Source: Parus major
Lineage: Eukaryota; Chordata; Aves; Passeriformes; Paridae
Length of the DNA: 64,000 bases
Direction of reading: 5' to 3'
Assembly (NCBI RefSeq): GCF_001522545.3
Contig: NC_031769.1
Span: 149,621,198 to 149,685,197 of the forward strand
In this document: one piece after another, positions 33,806 through 45,815 of the stretch
Position numbering within the stretch: the first letter of the stretch is position 1
How the letters are laid out: each line of letters begins with the position of its first letter
Notes under the pieces: model-generated
Databases searched by the model: none
Told to the model about the DNA's origin: nothing
What the model saw: the letters and a program-made list of their open reading frames with translations, nothing else
Position numbers and translations under genes: made by a program

Positions 33806-36755
33806 TCTCCCCAGATGATCACCTTTGCAGCAGAGAGGGGAAACTGAGGCAGAAGGATACGTTACACAGCAGGATGGAGACAGAAGTGCATCTGGATCCA
33901 GGGGAAGTCCATCCCAGTTCTGGAAGGCTGAACTCAACCATGTTTTAGTAAATAATTTGTTTCTCTGGGATCAGAGCCACCATTACAATGTGCTGGAGAT
34001 GCCTCAGCTTCGGAGGACTTTAAACTCCTCTTAAACCTCCACTTTTGGGAGCTCATAAATCCTGGGTATCTCCAAGGTTCTGGAATCTATGGTCATGGAG
34101 ACAATTCAAAAACACCAGTAAATAAAAATCACATTGCTCAAGGGGCCAGCTGTCACCTCTGGAGTCCCCAAAGCCACCAGCCTTTCTCCAACCAAGAGCT
34201 AAAATCTCAGCATGAGGAAATCATGCAGGTGAGGATTTGCCCATGGAAAAACAGCCTGGACACTGCTGGAGCCAGCTCCAGCTCACGGAATGCAATTCCT
34301 CTCTCGTCAGTGGTGGCGGCTCGTGCTGAGATTGGGGTCAGGGCTGGTTTCCGGACAATGTCAAACTTTAATTTGCTTTCTGCTGCTTTCAATTTTGTGT
34401 TTCCCCTTCTGTATTTCTTTGTGAAACTCTACATTGCCCAGGACCTTTTGCTTCTCTCCCTGATTTCATGGAAATTCCTCAAGAGTCTGGAAAACACCTT
34501 AGCAGCTGGAGACAGAAATGAAGGAAAGGTTCCTTGTGAGTGGAGAAACCAAATTATTCCGCTTGTTTCATTAATTGCCACGTAGCAAATGGTTTCCACA
34601 CCATCCCAGTGCCTATTTTCTAAGACTTCTGCAAAGTGAGAAAATACATGGGTGCCAAAATACGCTATCCCAAAGGGAAAGAGCCTTTCCATGTATGATT
34701 CCGCATCTTTGTCTTGAACAGGGATGAGTAGAGAATGTTTAAGCTCTGGGTTTTCTTCTCCATCTTTGCCTGAGCAATGAATTATGCCATGTGCAAGGTC
34801 CCTATCCAGCTGGGAAGGAAAAAAAAAAAAAAGTCTTTTGATTTTTTTGTATTTTATTTTCAGTTTTCCAGAGATGAGTGTGGAAGGCGCAGAAATCCTT
34901 TGGGAGCAGAGCCACATGTGGGATGAGAGCAAAGTTCTCAGCAGCTGCACTGGCTGTGGTGATGCTGTGATTGCTCCAGTGGGGTTATTTATGTTCAAAA
35001 CACCTCCAAAATTTTTTCCTGGGATTGCAGTGACACTTTCCTTGTCCCCAAGCTGTGTGGCCTCCTCATCTCTCCAGCACTAACAAAGTCAATTCCAGAA
35101 AAGCCACGGAAAACTGCTCTTCCCATTGCTCCTGTTAGCCCCAGGATTGATCCCAATACAGCCCAGGGATGCAGGAAGTGCATCCCAAGGACCAAATCTT
35201 AACTCTCCATCAGCATCCATCAATAAATCACTTGGGAATGCTGTGATGGTGTGGATGGATCAGCCCCAGCACCCCGCATCAGATTTTGTACTGTAGAGAT
35301 AAAACCCCAACCCTATAAATCCAGGGAAAGAGCAGAATTATAACCCACTGGAAGTAAACTCCAAGCTATTAAACTGTCAGAAGCATTTCCCGTCTCTCCA
35401 CTATTCCAAACACACAGTGCCTGGCACTGAAAAGGAAAGGAAAAGCAGTTTTTTTCCATCTTTTAAATAAACTTTGTCAAGTGTTGAAAACACAGAGCGT
35501 TGAGCAAACGTTCGCAGCCGATGAGAACACACAAATCTTCCGCCCTGCCAGGCCCAGTTATCCTAAGGCAAGAGGAATCTGTGGAATCCATCCTTGGGAA
35601 GCAGGATGAATTATGGGGAGAGATGAAAGATGACGTGAAAATACTGATCTACAGCAGTTCCTCAGGTTTTGTGGTTACAAAGCCAACGTGCTATGTGGCA
35701 GGGGGAAAGAGGCGACAGCAAAATAAAGAATATCTTCAAAATAATAATTAGATGGGATTGTATTTTATAGGGAATAACCCTGGAAGGCATCTTCTCTCCC
35801 TAAGGGGGACTAATTAAACCCAGTTCTCTGAATGAGACGTCACTAGAATACATGGTTTCAGTGAGAAAGGAAAAATGGTGGGATCACATCCCCTCCATGT
35901 CCTGTCACCCCAAATCCCCCCACAAGCAATTCCAAGGCATGAATCTGCAGAAATCCTCCCATCATACCTTTGGCTTAATCCCTCTTCCAGAAATTTTCCT
36001 CTAAGTTGGTGTTTCTCAAAAAAAAGTTGTTGTTTCTTCCAAACCACCCCTCATTGCCTGATTTCCAGCATCACCCATAAAAATCTGCATGTCTGCTCCT
36101 TTCATAATTCCAGACAGGAAAATCAGCACAAAGCCACCCATTTTGACTTCCCCAGTTTAACTATCCCCAAGAATTCTCAACAAACCTGTTAGGGAGCAAA
36201 AATATCCGAGACCAAGAAGAAATTTTAAAAATACTTTGAAACACAGTTAAAATCTGCTCTTTTTTAAGAGCCACACTTGAGTTGTCCCACACAGGAGAAG
36301 TCGAAACACAAATTAAATCTAAGCTGCAAGGTAAAGCTGAGAATTCATCAAAATCATTCCACGGTTATCTGCACAGTGATCTTCCCAAATTTTTAGGTGA
36401 CTACTGAACGCAATTTGATGAGCATCTCAAGCACATTGAACCTTGTGGTGCTGCTTGAAGTTATCCAAGACTTTGCTCATTAAACCAAGTTCAACAGTAC
36501 ATCTCCACAAGCTTGAATTAAGTCTGACTTAAGAAAAACCTCAATTTTCCTAAACCTTCAATTTTTCCAATATTATTTCCCCTTCAGAGCTACTGTAAAG
36601 CAAGAACAGCACTTGGCACCATGGGATCTCCACCACCTTTACATCTGGAATTCTACGAGGCCAGAGGATGAGTGGCAACCCACAGGCTGGGAATAAACAG
36701 CTAAGAACTGAACTCGATGGGTTTTGGACGTGAATTGGGACAAATTTCTGCTCAC

Positions 36756-36949
36756 CTGTTCTGATGGGAGTTTTGTTGCTCAAGTCCCTGGCCCGGACAG
36801 GGCTGCTGGAAGTTTTGGAGAGTTTGTTGGCCGACACCCGGTACATGACCCCGCCAATGCAGCGGAAGCCTTTGTTCCTCCAGCGCTGTTGGACGAGTTG
36901 GGATTTGCCACCTTGGAGTGAGGTCCGGGTTTGGTTTAACAATGGGGAT
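36756..36949 (-). CDS. ZC3H3: ZC3H3 coding exon with conserved CIGGVMYRVSANKLSK motif
   Basis: A 194-bp exon: one base, 64 codons, one base. The acceptor is TTTTTCCTGCAG and the donor GTGAGC (starting at 36755). It encodes SPLLNQTRTSLQGGKS, then a basic stretch (QRWRNKGF), RCIGGVMYRVSANKLSKTS, and a basic tail ending KTPIRTG with the last codon split. The motif R-C-I-G-G-V-x-Y-x-V-S-A-N-K-L-S-K is diagnostic for ZC3H3 N-terminal to its fingers. It has no zinc ligand pattern and its function is unknown to me. Because the exon starts with the third base of a codon, the preceding exon must end with two bases. No such exon was found to the right in this window. Confidence 0.95.
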
Positions 36950-37029
36950 CTGCAGGAAAAATAAAGTCAAGGTCAGCCCAAATTTGGGAAAATGTCACAA
37001 GGAGGTGCTGCTTCATGAGCAAACCATGG

Positions 37030-37115
37030 GACTGGAGACTCATGGAACGGTTTGGGTTCAAAGGGATCTTCAAGATCATTCCAGCCCCATTGCCATGGGC
37101 AGGGATAGTTCCCAA
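37030..37115 (-). mobile_element. CR1 3' end remnant
   Basis: ACTCATGGAACGGTTTGGGT, then CTTCAAGATCATTCCAGCCC and CCATGGGCAGGGATAG. Confidence 0.78.
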
Positions 37116-37344
37116 TAGGATGGAGGAGATGTATGGAAGAACCAGGGATGTTCTTGCTGTTAACAGAGGAAAAGCTCTGATTCCTCATGACTGACACCAA
37201 AAAAATGACCTTCAGGGACTCTCCTTCAACTTCTCCCACCCCTGCTTGCACCTCCAGCCCCAGCAGAAACAAGGAAATGTGGATGCAACCCCATGAGAGA
37301 ATCGGAAAGGTGTGACCTTCCCTGAGCTTAGCCAAGCTTTATGG

Positions 37345-37505
37345 AGCTCTACAAGCTTTGATATCCCTGGAAGTGCTTCAAAGCCAGGTGGGATGGGACT
37401 CTGAGCAACCTGATCCAGTGGGTGGCATCCCTGTCCATGGCAGGGGTGTGGAACTGGATGGTCTTGAAGGTCCCTTCCAACCCAAAACATTCCATGAGTC
37501 TGTAT
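37345..37505 (+). mobile_element. CR1 LINE 3' fragment
   Basis: ATATCCCTGGAAGTGCTTCA, CTGAGCAACCTGATCCAGTG, GGTCCCTTCCAACCCAAAAC, ATTCCATGAGTCTG. Confidence 0.87.
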
Positions 37506-37851
37506 TTTTGGTATCATTATTCCTACTATGAATCAGATACCACAACTTTGATATTTTTATTCTGCCTCCAAATCTGTTTCTTGGAAGGATTTTCTTCAAT
37601 CCCTGCATGGGACAAGTCACCTAAGAGCATTTCCATCCTCCACCTGTCACCTGGAGCTGACGCTGGACCTCAGCAGGGTCCAGTGGGCAGGGCTGGGGAC
37701 CTGTCCCCACCTCCTCAACTGTCCCTAAATTCACAAACTCCTTATTGAGGCAATGGGATGGAGATGGATTGGGAATTGCGATCCAGTTATTGCTGCCCAT
37801 AACATTATTCTGAAGGACCAGTGAGTTCTGAAGTGACACCTGAGGGATAAA

Positions 37852-38200
37852 TATCACAGAATCCCCAAATCTTTTAGGTCTGAAAATAACTCCAAGGCCA
37901 TGAAGTCCAACCTGTGACCTGGAACCACTTTGTCAATTAGACCAGAGCACCGAGTGCCATGTCCGGGCATTCCTTGAACACCTCCAAGGATGGGGACTCC
38001 ATTCCATCCCACAGGACAGCTCATCCCAATGTTTAACAACCCTTTCCATGAGGAAACTCTTTCTGATGCTCAACCTGAACCTCCCCTGGCACAGCTTGAG
38101 GCCAATTCCTATCATTCTGTCACCGGTTGACAGGGAAAGGAGGCCAATCCCCATCTTGCCACATGTCCCAGAGAGGCTCCTCTGCCACACAAAATCTTGT
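37852..38200 (-). mobile_element. CR1 LINE fragment, older subfamily
   Basis: ATCACAGAATCCCCAAATCT, AACACCTCCAAGGATGGGGA, CAATGTTTAACAACCCTTTC, CATGAGGAAACTCTTTCTGA, CCTGGCACAGCTTGAGGCCA in complement order. Confidence 0.87.
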
Positions 38201-38339
38201 CCACTCCATGACCTGACACCTCCTGCACCATCCCACCTCCCTCCTGACCCACAGCGCAGTCTCCCAGCTCATTCCTATCATTCCTATCCATCCCCCACTA
38301 TCCAAACAGAGCCACTGCAGCCAAATCAAATCTCCTCCA

Positions 38340-38840
38340 ATATCAGTCGCCTTCCTCATTTAGCGCTAATCCAAACAGTAATTTGTTTATGCAAATTAGA
38401 GCTCTAATTTTGTATTAGCCCAAACTATGCTCATAATGCTATTAGCAGAACGTATATAAACCGCGCATTACCGGAGAATATCCGTAAATTAAGATCCCAC
38501 TATCCTATCAGCGGAATGCAAACCCCGATGAGCATTTCCTTTAAATGAACATGTGCTCCAAAGAAAAAGAGAGCTGGAAAATGGAATAGTTACATTTCCT
38601 AATGCTGAGCGTGACAGCCTATTCATTCCAGAGGGCTGTTGCCACTGGCTACCGAGCTTGGAAAATTTGCTGTTTTTTGTGGAAGGGGATGGGAATTTGA
38701 TAAATTCCTCGTTACAGTTCCCCCAAGGTTTCCTCCTCATGGAACTGCTCCGGCGAGGACCATCAAGTCTTAGCGACTCGCAAAAAGTCGCATCGGTGGC
38801 ATCGCTGGGTGAAGGTGGTGATGGCATGAGGGACCCTTGG
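38340..38840. promoter_or_regulatory. Candidate conserved non-coding element
   Basis: Unique and CR1-free, with AT-core motifs around 38375-38470 (AACAGTAATTTGTTTATGCA, TTAGAGCTCTAATTTTG) followed by CpG-containing sequence (CCGCGCATTACCGG, CTCCGGCGAGG, CTTAGCGACTCGC). TTTATGCAAATTAG at 38386-38399 contains a good octamer/POU-like site. Confidence 0.42.
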
Positions 38841-39019
38841 GTCATTCATGGATCACCCAGCACATCCCATAAAAATCCAGCACGGCCAAAGTTGCAACCC
38901 AGCATTGGCTGTAGGACCTGAAGAAAGGTCTTGTGCCTGTATCAGGGGCAGTAAAAATAATATCAAATATCCGATGTCCGGGAGGGTGACAAAGACGATT
39001 CTCCCCCATTACTCTACTC

Positions 39020-39548
39020 TGCTTTTCTGAGATTCCATCTGGAGTTCTGTGTCCAGCTCTGGGTCCCAGCAGTAGAAGGATGTGGACCTGTTGGAGCAAG
39101 TCCAGAGGAGACCACAGAGATGCTCCAAGGGCTGGAGCCCTTCTGCTCCTAGAGACAGGCTAGGAGAGCTGGGGCTGTTCAAGCTGGAGAAGGGAAGGAT
39201 CCAGGGAGACCTTCCAATGCCTAAAGGGACTCCAGGAAAGCTGGAGAGAGACTGTGGAAAAGGGATGGAGTGACAGGACAAGGGGGAATGGCTTCTCACT
39301 GCCAGAGGGCAGAATGAGATAAGGTATTGGGAAGGAATGTTTTCCTCACAGGAAATCCCTGTGAGGGTGGTGAGGTGCTGCAATGGAGTTCCTGATGAAG
39401 CTGCAGCTGCCCCATCCCTGGAAGTGTCCAAGGCCAAGTTGGATGGGGCTTGGAGCAACCTGGGATAGTGGATGGTGTCCCTGCCCATGGCTTCCATGGA
39501 AATGGAGGATCTTTAACCTTCCAACCCAACCCATTCCAGGATTCTAAT
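39020..39548 (+). mobile_element. CR1 LINE fragment with 3' end
   Basis: GGAGTTCTGTGTCCAGCTCT, AAGGATGTGGACCTGTTGGA, GATGCTCCAAGGGCTGGAGC, GGAGCAACCTGGGATAGTGG, ending CCATTCCAGGATTCT. Confidence 0.94.
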
Positions 39549-39764
39549 GAAGGTATTGCAAAACACTACCAAGGTTGTGACAAGACCCATCCCAGCTCCA
39601 TCCATCTCCTATTCTTCGAAGTGAGACATCCCTGGCAGGACCCCAGGATGCTCCATTATTTGTTCACAGGGACTGCAGTGCCAATGGATTTGGGAGTCCT
39701 TTTTTTTCCAGCTGAATCAGTCCTTTCAAAGACTTCTTCTAATTCCATATATATTCCCTTTTTT

Positions 39765-40640
39765 GTTATCTCTGGGTAATACATAGAGATACCCAAACAC
39801 ATCTATTTCCATATAGATACACAAATAATTGAATATATATACCCTGAGTATATGTATTGAAATACGAAGTCAATATATTATATAGAATAATAAATATTGA
39901 TACTTTTCTACATAAATCTATATATTATCACCTATATTCCCTGGGCCTTCTATATCCATCAGTTATCTTCAGATATTATTGAACATATGCACTGAATAGA
40001 TACATTGAATTATACATGTTCAATAACATCTGGATATATTCAATATATATATTTAATAATACCTAGAGATAATTCATATGAGGCCCAGATACTATTTTTA
40101 TTCTTAGCACTTTATTATTCATATAATATTGAATATATAGAAGATATATTGAATTATATATATTCACTAATATATAGGTAATACATATAATATATAGATA
40201 TTATTTTCTATATATAATACATTTCTTATTTTCCTTAAGTCTAGTAGAGAGGAGGGAAGAAGTCAGGGGTTCATCCAACATTCCCCACTCTAGTTTGTAG
40301 AGAAAAGCTGGGATGTGGCACAGCTGTGGAAGCACTTAGGGCATGGATATACAGATAAACAAATCTACAGATTTATAGATCTATATAGATACACTATATA
40401 GATATATCTACATATAAATTACATACAGTCATATGTACATATATCTATGTTAAACATATTTAAATAGATATTTTATGTATTCAAATAGATATTGTATCTA
40501 TATAGTTATATCTATATATTATATGTAGATGTATCTGCATATATTAAAAATATTCTGTATCTATAGATATACATTCAATATCTATTGAATTTAAGTTTAC
40601 ATATATGCCCTAATACATCATATTATCACAAAAACACACA
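39765..40640. repeat. AT-rich low-complexity tract (ATATAGATAT type)
   Basis: Two blocks, about 39765-40225 and 40340-40620, of imperfect TATA, ATAGATAT and TTGAATATAT motifs. They are separated by a normal-composition island (40226-40340). The motif family changes between blocks: TTGAATATATA-like in the first, AGATATATCTATA-like in the second. Confidence 0.88.
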
Positions 40641-40957
40641 CATATGAGATAATACATTAAATTAAACCTTTTCTGGCTGTAAATAAAACCCAACCCACCC
40701 CAAACCCTGCAGGACCCCAGGGATTATTCACATCACCTGAGCCTGACTCACACTGGTTTAAGCACCAGTTTAAGATCCAGTTGGTTGAATCCCCCAAATC
40801 CTCAGGATATTAATTTTCCTGCCTTGCTGCTCTCAGCTCACCAAAGTGGTCACACACCTATCTCTTCTTTACAATTCCTTAGGGATGGCTGAGCTCTGAA
40901 CTTTGGGAGCCTCCAAATGCAGATGCTGTATCAGAACATCCCCACTGAGGCAGGTTG

Positions 40958-41015
40958 TTGGAACAGGATGATTTTAAGGTTCCTTCCAATCCATTCCACG
41001 AATCTATGATTTTTG
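40958..41015 (+). mobile_element. CR1 3' end remnant
   Basis: TTGGAACAGGATGATTTTAA, GGTTCCTTCCAATCCATTCC, ACGAATCTATGATTTT. Confidence 0.72.
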
Positions 41016-41207
41016 CAAGGATTTTGGCAAATGGCAGCAGAACTCATCTCATTCCCCAAAGGGAGTGGGGCTGAACCTCCTCTAACTTAAGAGTTGTTGT
41101 ATTCTGGAGGGAGATAACTGACCTCAGGGTGGTCTCCAAGCAAAGCTTCTGCAGAACATCTCCTCAGACTGCCAAAGCCCAAAGGGCCACCGGACTGAAG
41201 CCATGGA

Positions 41208-41435
41208 ATCATCACAGAATGATTCAGGTTGAAAGGGAACTTCAAAATCCCCAAGTTCCAATCCCCCTCCATGGGCAGGGCCACCTTCCAGTAGAACAGA
41301 TCACTCCAGGCCCATTCAAGCTGGCCTGGAACACTTCCAGGGATGGGGACTCCCAACCAGGAGAGCTCAGTTTGAGCTCAATGGAAGCTTGGCCACCTCC
41401 ATTTCTACCCTCTGGGTAGTGCAAATGTCCAAGCA
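41208..41435 (-). mobile_element. CR1 LINE 3' fragment
   Basis: ATCACAGAATGATTCAGGTT, CATGGGCAGGGCCACCTTCC, GGAACACTTCCAGGGATGGG, followed by a decayed CTACCCTCTGGGTAG. Confidence 0.87.
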
Positions 41436-41454
41436 CTGATGTCCCCTTATAGTT

Positions 41455-41545
41455 TTATAAAAATAAAGTTTTAATATATTTTTAAAATATTTATTATAAT
41501 ATTTATTGTATTTATTGTTTATCATATTAGGCAGAATATTTATTA
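41455..41545. repeat. AT-rich simple-sequence tract
   Basis: TTTTAATATATTTTTAAAAT, ATTTATTATAATATTTATTG and similar; about 90 bp with almost no G or C, directly after a CR1 fragment. Confidence 0.75.
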
Positions 41546-41769
41546 TATTATGGAAACCTTAAGAGATTTAAAATTTAAGGGAAATTATATTTTATACAGA
41601 AAAACCACACCCACACAGAAGAGCGGGGAGGGAACTCAACTTCCCAACCTTCACTTGCAGGAAAACCCTTTTTATTCCCTCTGAATCCAAGTTGTTGCTC
41701 CTAAGTGCTTGTGTGGCCCCAACACAGCCACCAGTGTGTGTGTCCCCCTCCCTCTTAGTGACATCCAAG

Positions 41770-42420
41770 ACGGTGGTGGCGGGAAAAAGCCACCGGCGAG
41801 GGCAAGGAGCCAAACGCCCACTCGCTTTTCATCGGCAGCGGGATCCCAGCTCTCCGTGGAATTGTTAGCCTAATGGAAAGGACGGCCTTTGGAAATGAAC
41901 TGTATTGACAAAAGAGGATAAAATTAATGAGATAATAGCCGGGCCAAGGACCTGAAGAATACACTGGGCCCCTCGACACGAGGGCCTTGTAATTCCCTTT
42001 CTGCCGCGCATCCTGCGGATCTAAAGAGTCCTCCCGTCCGTCCACAAGGCCCCGCTCCGGCAGGAAATTTCATTAACGCTGGAAAATAGGAAAGGTATTA
42101 AGCGTGGATAATGAAGGCTAGAGTGTGAACAGTGCCTTAAGATAGTCTTCTTTCTAGCCTTTGTAATGGGAGGCATGAACTTTCCCTTCAAATCCATTTC
42201 TAATCCATTTGAAATACTACAGCAAATTATCTCCCCTTCAGCCCAAGAGCGGCCGGCCAATTTACTCCGAATAGAAGTGACAATGCTCCGGAATTTATCG
42301 CCATAACCTTGACTACACAAGGTTGAGGGTTGTCTTTCCCCCACCCCCGGGGTGGACAGCGAAAGAAAAATTTTTAATGAAGAGGGGGTGGAGGAACGAT
42401 ATAAAAATGTTTTAAAAACG
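41770..42420. promoter_or_regulatory. Candidate conserved non-coding element cluster
   Basis: About 650 bp, CR1-free. CpG-rich segments (41770-41850, 41960-42060, 42250-42300) alternate with AT motifs (GATAAAATTAATGAGATAAT, ATTTCATTAACGCTGG, AGCAAATTATCTCC). It is among the strongest enhancer-like blocks here. No splice-consistent coding frame. Confidence 0.45.
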
Positions 42421-42509
42421 GTGGCATAGCTGGCGCAGGTTTGACACCAACTACAGGGAAAATTAGAGTCTGGTGCTAAAAATGTTGCAAAGTGAGGTCC
42501 CAGGCTGAT

Positions 42510-42645
42510 AAAACACTTGAGGCCAGGTTGGATGGGGCTTGGAACAACTTGGGCTAGTGGAAGGTGTCCCTGTCCATGGCAAGGGTTTGGACAAGATGAT
42601 CTCTAAGGTCCTTTTCAACCCAAACCATTCCATGATTCTGTAGGA
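42510..42645 (+). mobile_element. CR1 LINE 3' fragment
   Basis: AGGCCAGGTTGGATGGGGCT, GCTAGTGGAAGGTGTCCCTG, CCATTCCATGATTCTGTAGG. Confidence 0.92.
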
Positions 42646-42784
42646 TGAGTTTGGGCTTTTCCAGTGCATCTCTTGAAGCAGCAGCAACTTTACCTCACTC
42701 TGACCATGTCACACTTCTGCTCAGTAGGTGCTCGTGTTGACCAAGTCTGATTTTCCAGGATCAAACAACATCCTGCTGTGTCCT

Positions 42785-43240
42785 TCAAGAATTCCAGAGG
42801 CATTTAGGTGGGGAAAGCTCTTCAGGATCATCCAGCTCAACCATTCCCCCAGCACTGCCAAGGCCACCGCTAAGTCATGTCCCACAGTGCCACAACCACA
42901 CACATGTTCAATTCCTATGGGGATGGGGATTCCACCAGTGCCTTGGGCAGCCTGCCTGACCTTTCCATGAAAAAAGCTTCCCAATATCCAAACAACCTCT
43001 CCTGCCACAACCTGAGGCCTCTTTTCCTGTCTCTTGTTCCCTGGGAACAGATCCCGATTCCCAGCTGGGTCTACCCTCCTGTCAAGGAGTTGTGGAGAGC
43101 AAAAAGGTCCCCACTGAGTCTCCTTTTCTCCAGGCTGAGCCCCTTTCCCAGCTCCCTCAGCTTCTCCTGGTGCTCCAGACCCTTCTCCAGCTCCATTCCC
43201 TTCTCAGAATGGAGCTCCAAATCTCTCAGAATGGAGTAAA
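42785..43240 (-). mobile_element. CR1 LINE fragment, older subfamily
   Basis: CCAGCACTGCCAAGGCCACC, CCTGCCACAACCTGAGGCCT, GTTGTGGAGAGCAAAAAGGT, CCTTTTCTCCAGGCTGAGCC, CCTCAGCTTCTCCTGGTGCT. Confidence 0.9.
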
Positions 43241-43539
43241 AATCATCAAAACTTCAGCCAGGAGCCAGCAAGATGCTGGAAAAATACATTCCCTCTTCAA
43301 ATAATCTATAAAAAGAAAAAAAACCAGGAGATCTCCAAGCCAACATGGAAAATTAAGGTTGAAAACAAGGATGAGTCGCTCCAGCGTGCTCAGATTTAAC
43401 ACCCCCATCCCCTCATCAACACAAGACCACATGATCCAAAAAAATCCCACCCAAACCCCTGCAAAAATTCCCCTATACTTGAAATATAAAATTTTTAGAG
43501 TATTTGATGTCTCTAAGTTTAACACAACCCCACGAGCAG

Positions 43540-43810
43540 AGCAGGAACATCCCGGCGGCGTTCCCAGCCGGCTGAAACGGAGAGGATTTCCTGGCACTGG
43601 CGGCGATACAAGTGGCTCTTAAAGAATGGTTTTCTTTTACTACTGGATTTCTTCTTTGGGCTTAGCTTATATTTTTTTCAAAAGTAATCCTTACATAGTC
43701 AGAAATCACATTTGCATGCTGGCATTTGAATCCCGAGGAAAGAGCGGATCATCGCGGGGGCAATGGTTACGGAAAGCAACAGGGAGAGAGGTGAGGAAGG
43801 AGGGAGCTCG
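43540..43810. promoter_or_regulatory. Candidate conserved non-coding element
   Basis: Short CpG-rich segment (CATCCCGGCGGCGTTCCCAG, GGCGGCGATAC) followed by TTTGCATGCTGGCATTTGAA and GGATCATCGCGGGGGC. Unique and non-coding by inspection. Confidence 0.3.
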
Positions 43811-44984
43811 TTCGCGACAAGCCTGGAAGGTAGCAATGGAAAATCCTCATTCAGGAGAAAAAAAAACCCAAAAAATTACATTTTCCTCAGTCATTCATCA
43901 TTCCTTAGCAAACAACAAAGGATTAAGGGTTAAAAGTGTTCCACAAGCACACCAGGAAAGCTCCAAAGACGCCTCTTGGAAGCTTCTCCATCTCTATCCT
44001 CACCCACCAGATCCCTGAAGATCCCAAATCTATAGCTAAAAGCAAGTAATTCCACTGAAATGTTTGATTTATGGGATTTTTACCAATATTGATGCTTTCT
44101 TCTTAAAGTGATAAAGGTTAAACCTCAAATAAACACTTTCTACATTATTATTTAATTTATTTACAGAACCTGATTGGGATAATTCAAATAATTAAGTCCA
44201 CTGCTGATGATATTTGAGGTTGGAAAAGTGATTGGAAATTAAAAATAGAAAGGGATGTGTCCTTTCCCAACATACATCCGTAAATACAGAGGATCCATTA
44301 GTTTTAAATACACAATGACCAGCAAAATTAATTAATTAAAACTAATCAAAAATTAATTTGCCCATAAACAATTCCCTCCTTTCAATAATTACTTCTAATT
44401 ATGAAACAAACACTTAAAAAAAAAACCCCATTTTAATTTGGTTGAATTGAATCTGAATTTCCATTCAAATGCAGCTTAATGTTAATCGCAAGGAAAAAAA
44501 AAATAATAATCCAGCCCAGATCTCATTTAGCATTTTCAAAACCTGGGAAAAATTAAGAATTTCAATGAGCACCTATTAAGCTCCTTAATTACCTAAATAA
44601 AGATGTACCTTCCCAATAAATCCCCCTGACCTGGAAAGGAAAATAGTTGCAAATAAATTTAATGGTTATCAACCAATGAGAACAGAGATTCCTCAAAAAA
44701 AAACAAACCCAAAAACCTAAAAATATTAGAAACATGGGATTACATCTGCAATGAAGTGTTGAGGAGGGTTTTTTCGTGGTTTTCCCCAGTTTCCATATCC
44801 CATAGAAGGATGTCTCTTCCCAATTCTTACATAGACTTGATAGCTTTTCAAATAATTCCACTTGGAAAGACCCAGGCATGAACAAAATATCCCAATCTCC
44901 TTGCAGTGGTTTCTCAAAGGGCTGTAAAATTTACAGGCAACTTGGGCTAAACTGAGGGGGAGCATTCCATGGAATCTCCATGGG

Positions 44985-45815
44985 GGAGAATCATGGAATG
45001 ATTTGGGTGGGAAGGGACCTTCAAGATCATCCAGTCCCATCCCCTGCCATGGGCAGGGACACCTTCCACTATCCCAGGTTGCTCCAAGCCATGGACACTT
45101 CCAGGGATGAGATAGCCACAGCTTCTCTGGGAATTCCATTCCAGCACTTCCCCACTCTCACAGGGAAGAGTTTTTTCCAATATCCCATCTATCCCTGCCC
45201 TCTGGCAGTGGGAAGCCATTTCCCCTTTCTCCTGTCCCTCCATCCCTTGTCCCAAGTCCCTCTCCAGCTCTCCTGGAGCCCCTTTAGGCACGGGAAGGGG
45301 CTCTGAGGTCTCCCTGGAGCCTTCCTTTCTCCAGGCTGGACATTCCCAGCTTTCCCAACATTATCCAGAGCAAAAGGGCTCCAGCCCTTGGAACATCTCC
45401 ATGGCCTCCTCTGGATCTGCTCCAGCAGCTCCACGTCCCTCTGCTGTTACACCCCAGAGCGAGAGGCAGCTCCGCAGGTAGGATCTCACCAGAGCAGGAT
45501 GGAGGGGCAGAATTCCCTCTCCTCCTGCTGCCCACACTGTGGGATGAACTGAGGACACAGGGAAGTTTGGGTTCCAGCACAAATGGATGAGGCACATTCA
45601 GTTTTTCAGCCACCAACACCCCCAAATCCTTCTCAGGGCTGCTCTCAATCCATTCCCCATCCAGCCTGGGTCTGTTCTTGGGATTGTCCTATCCACTTGC
45701 AGGACTTTGGCCTTGGTCTTCCCGAGGTTTGCACTGTCCCAGTCTCTAACAGTCCCTCTAGATGCCATCCCTTCCCTCAAGTGTCATTATTGCCTCCCAC
45801 TGGATTTATTGCCAT
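44985..45815 (-). mobile_element. CR1 LINE fragment, longest in the window (about 830 bp)
   Basis: Starts at the terminus (GGGAGAATCATGGAATGATT), passes CTTCCACTATCCCAGGTTGC, CCAATATCCCATCTATCCCT, CCTCCTCTGGATCTGCTCCA, ACCAGAGCAGGATGGAGGGG and CCAAATCCTTCTCAGGGCTG, and ends near GATGCCATCCCTTCCCTCAA, well into the region upstream of the 3' UTR. Confidence 0.94.

Larger units (their letters stand above)
26625..36755 (-). other. ZC3H3: ZC3H3 intron (10,131 bp)
   Basis: Starts GTGAGC next to 36756 and ends TCTCTTTCCAG next to 26624. Contents are CR1 copies, a perfect hairpin (27145-27181), conserved-looking blocks (27500-27790, 29200-29830, 31060-31450), the 181-bp duplication and the 48-bp minisatellite. 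28131-29199, 32745-33344, 33806-34200 and 34430-36755 show no gene and no clear repeat; part of the last is AT-rich unique DNA. Confidence 0.87.
4229..36949 (-). other. ZC3H3: ZC3H3 gene, partial (seven identified coding exons)
   Basis: The span from the first to the last recognised exon of ZC3H3 (Smicl), read right to left. Known role of the family: a nuclear CCCH zinc finger protein linked to mRNA 3'-end processing (binds CPSF), to nuclear export of polyadenylated RNA, and to the PAXT/MTR4 nuclear RNA decay machinery; the frog protein also cooperates with Smads. The sequence shows five CCCH fingers in the order and with the linkers expected for this protein, a pre-finger segment containing RCIGGVMYRVSANKLSKTS, and the tail motif LPSFISL. 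The seven exons join in a single frame with matching phases at every junction and GT-AG introns of 11,965, 10,131, 4,743, 1,728, 1,572 and 1,560 bp. No frameshift or stop interrupts the joined frame, so this looks like the functional gene and not a processed copy. The 5' exons and the terminal exon are missing from the model. Confidence 0.95.

Noticed and set aside
33166..33822. 218-codon minus-strand open frame
   Set aside because: It lies mostly over the antisense of a CR1 fragment (33345-33805) and does not encode CR1 reverse transcriptase.
34223..34585. 120-codon plus-strand open frame with a hydrophobic stretch
   Set aside because: Isolated and antisense to ZC3H3, with no domain; chance frame in unique intronic sequence.
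37510..37600. Basic minus-strand peptide (GLKKILPRNRFGGRIKISKLW) after a CATGCAG acceptor, as a possible upstream ZC3H3 exon
   Set aside because: No donor in the right phase with good strength (needs two leftover bases) and no similarity to the YRIVKK-type segment expected before the 36756-36949 exon.
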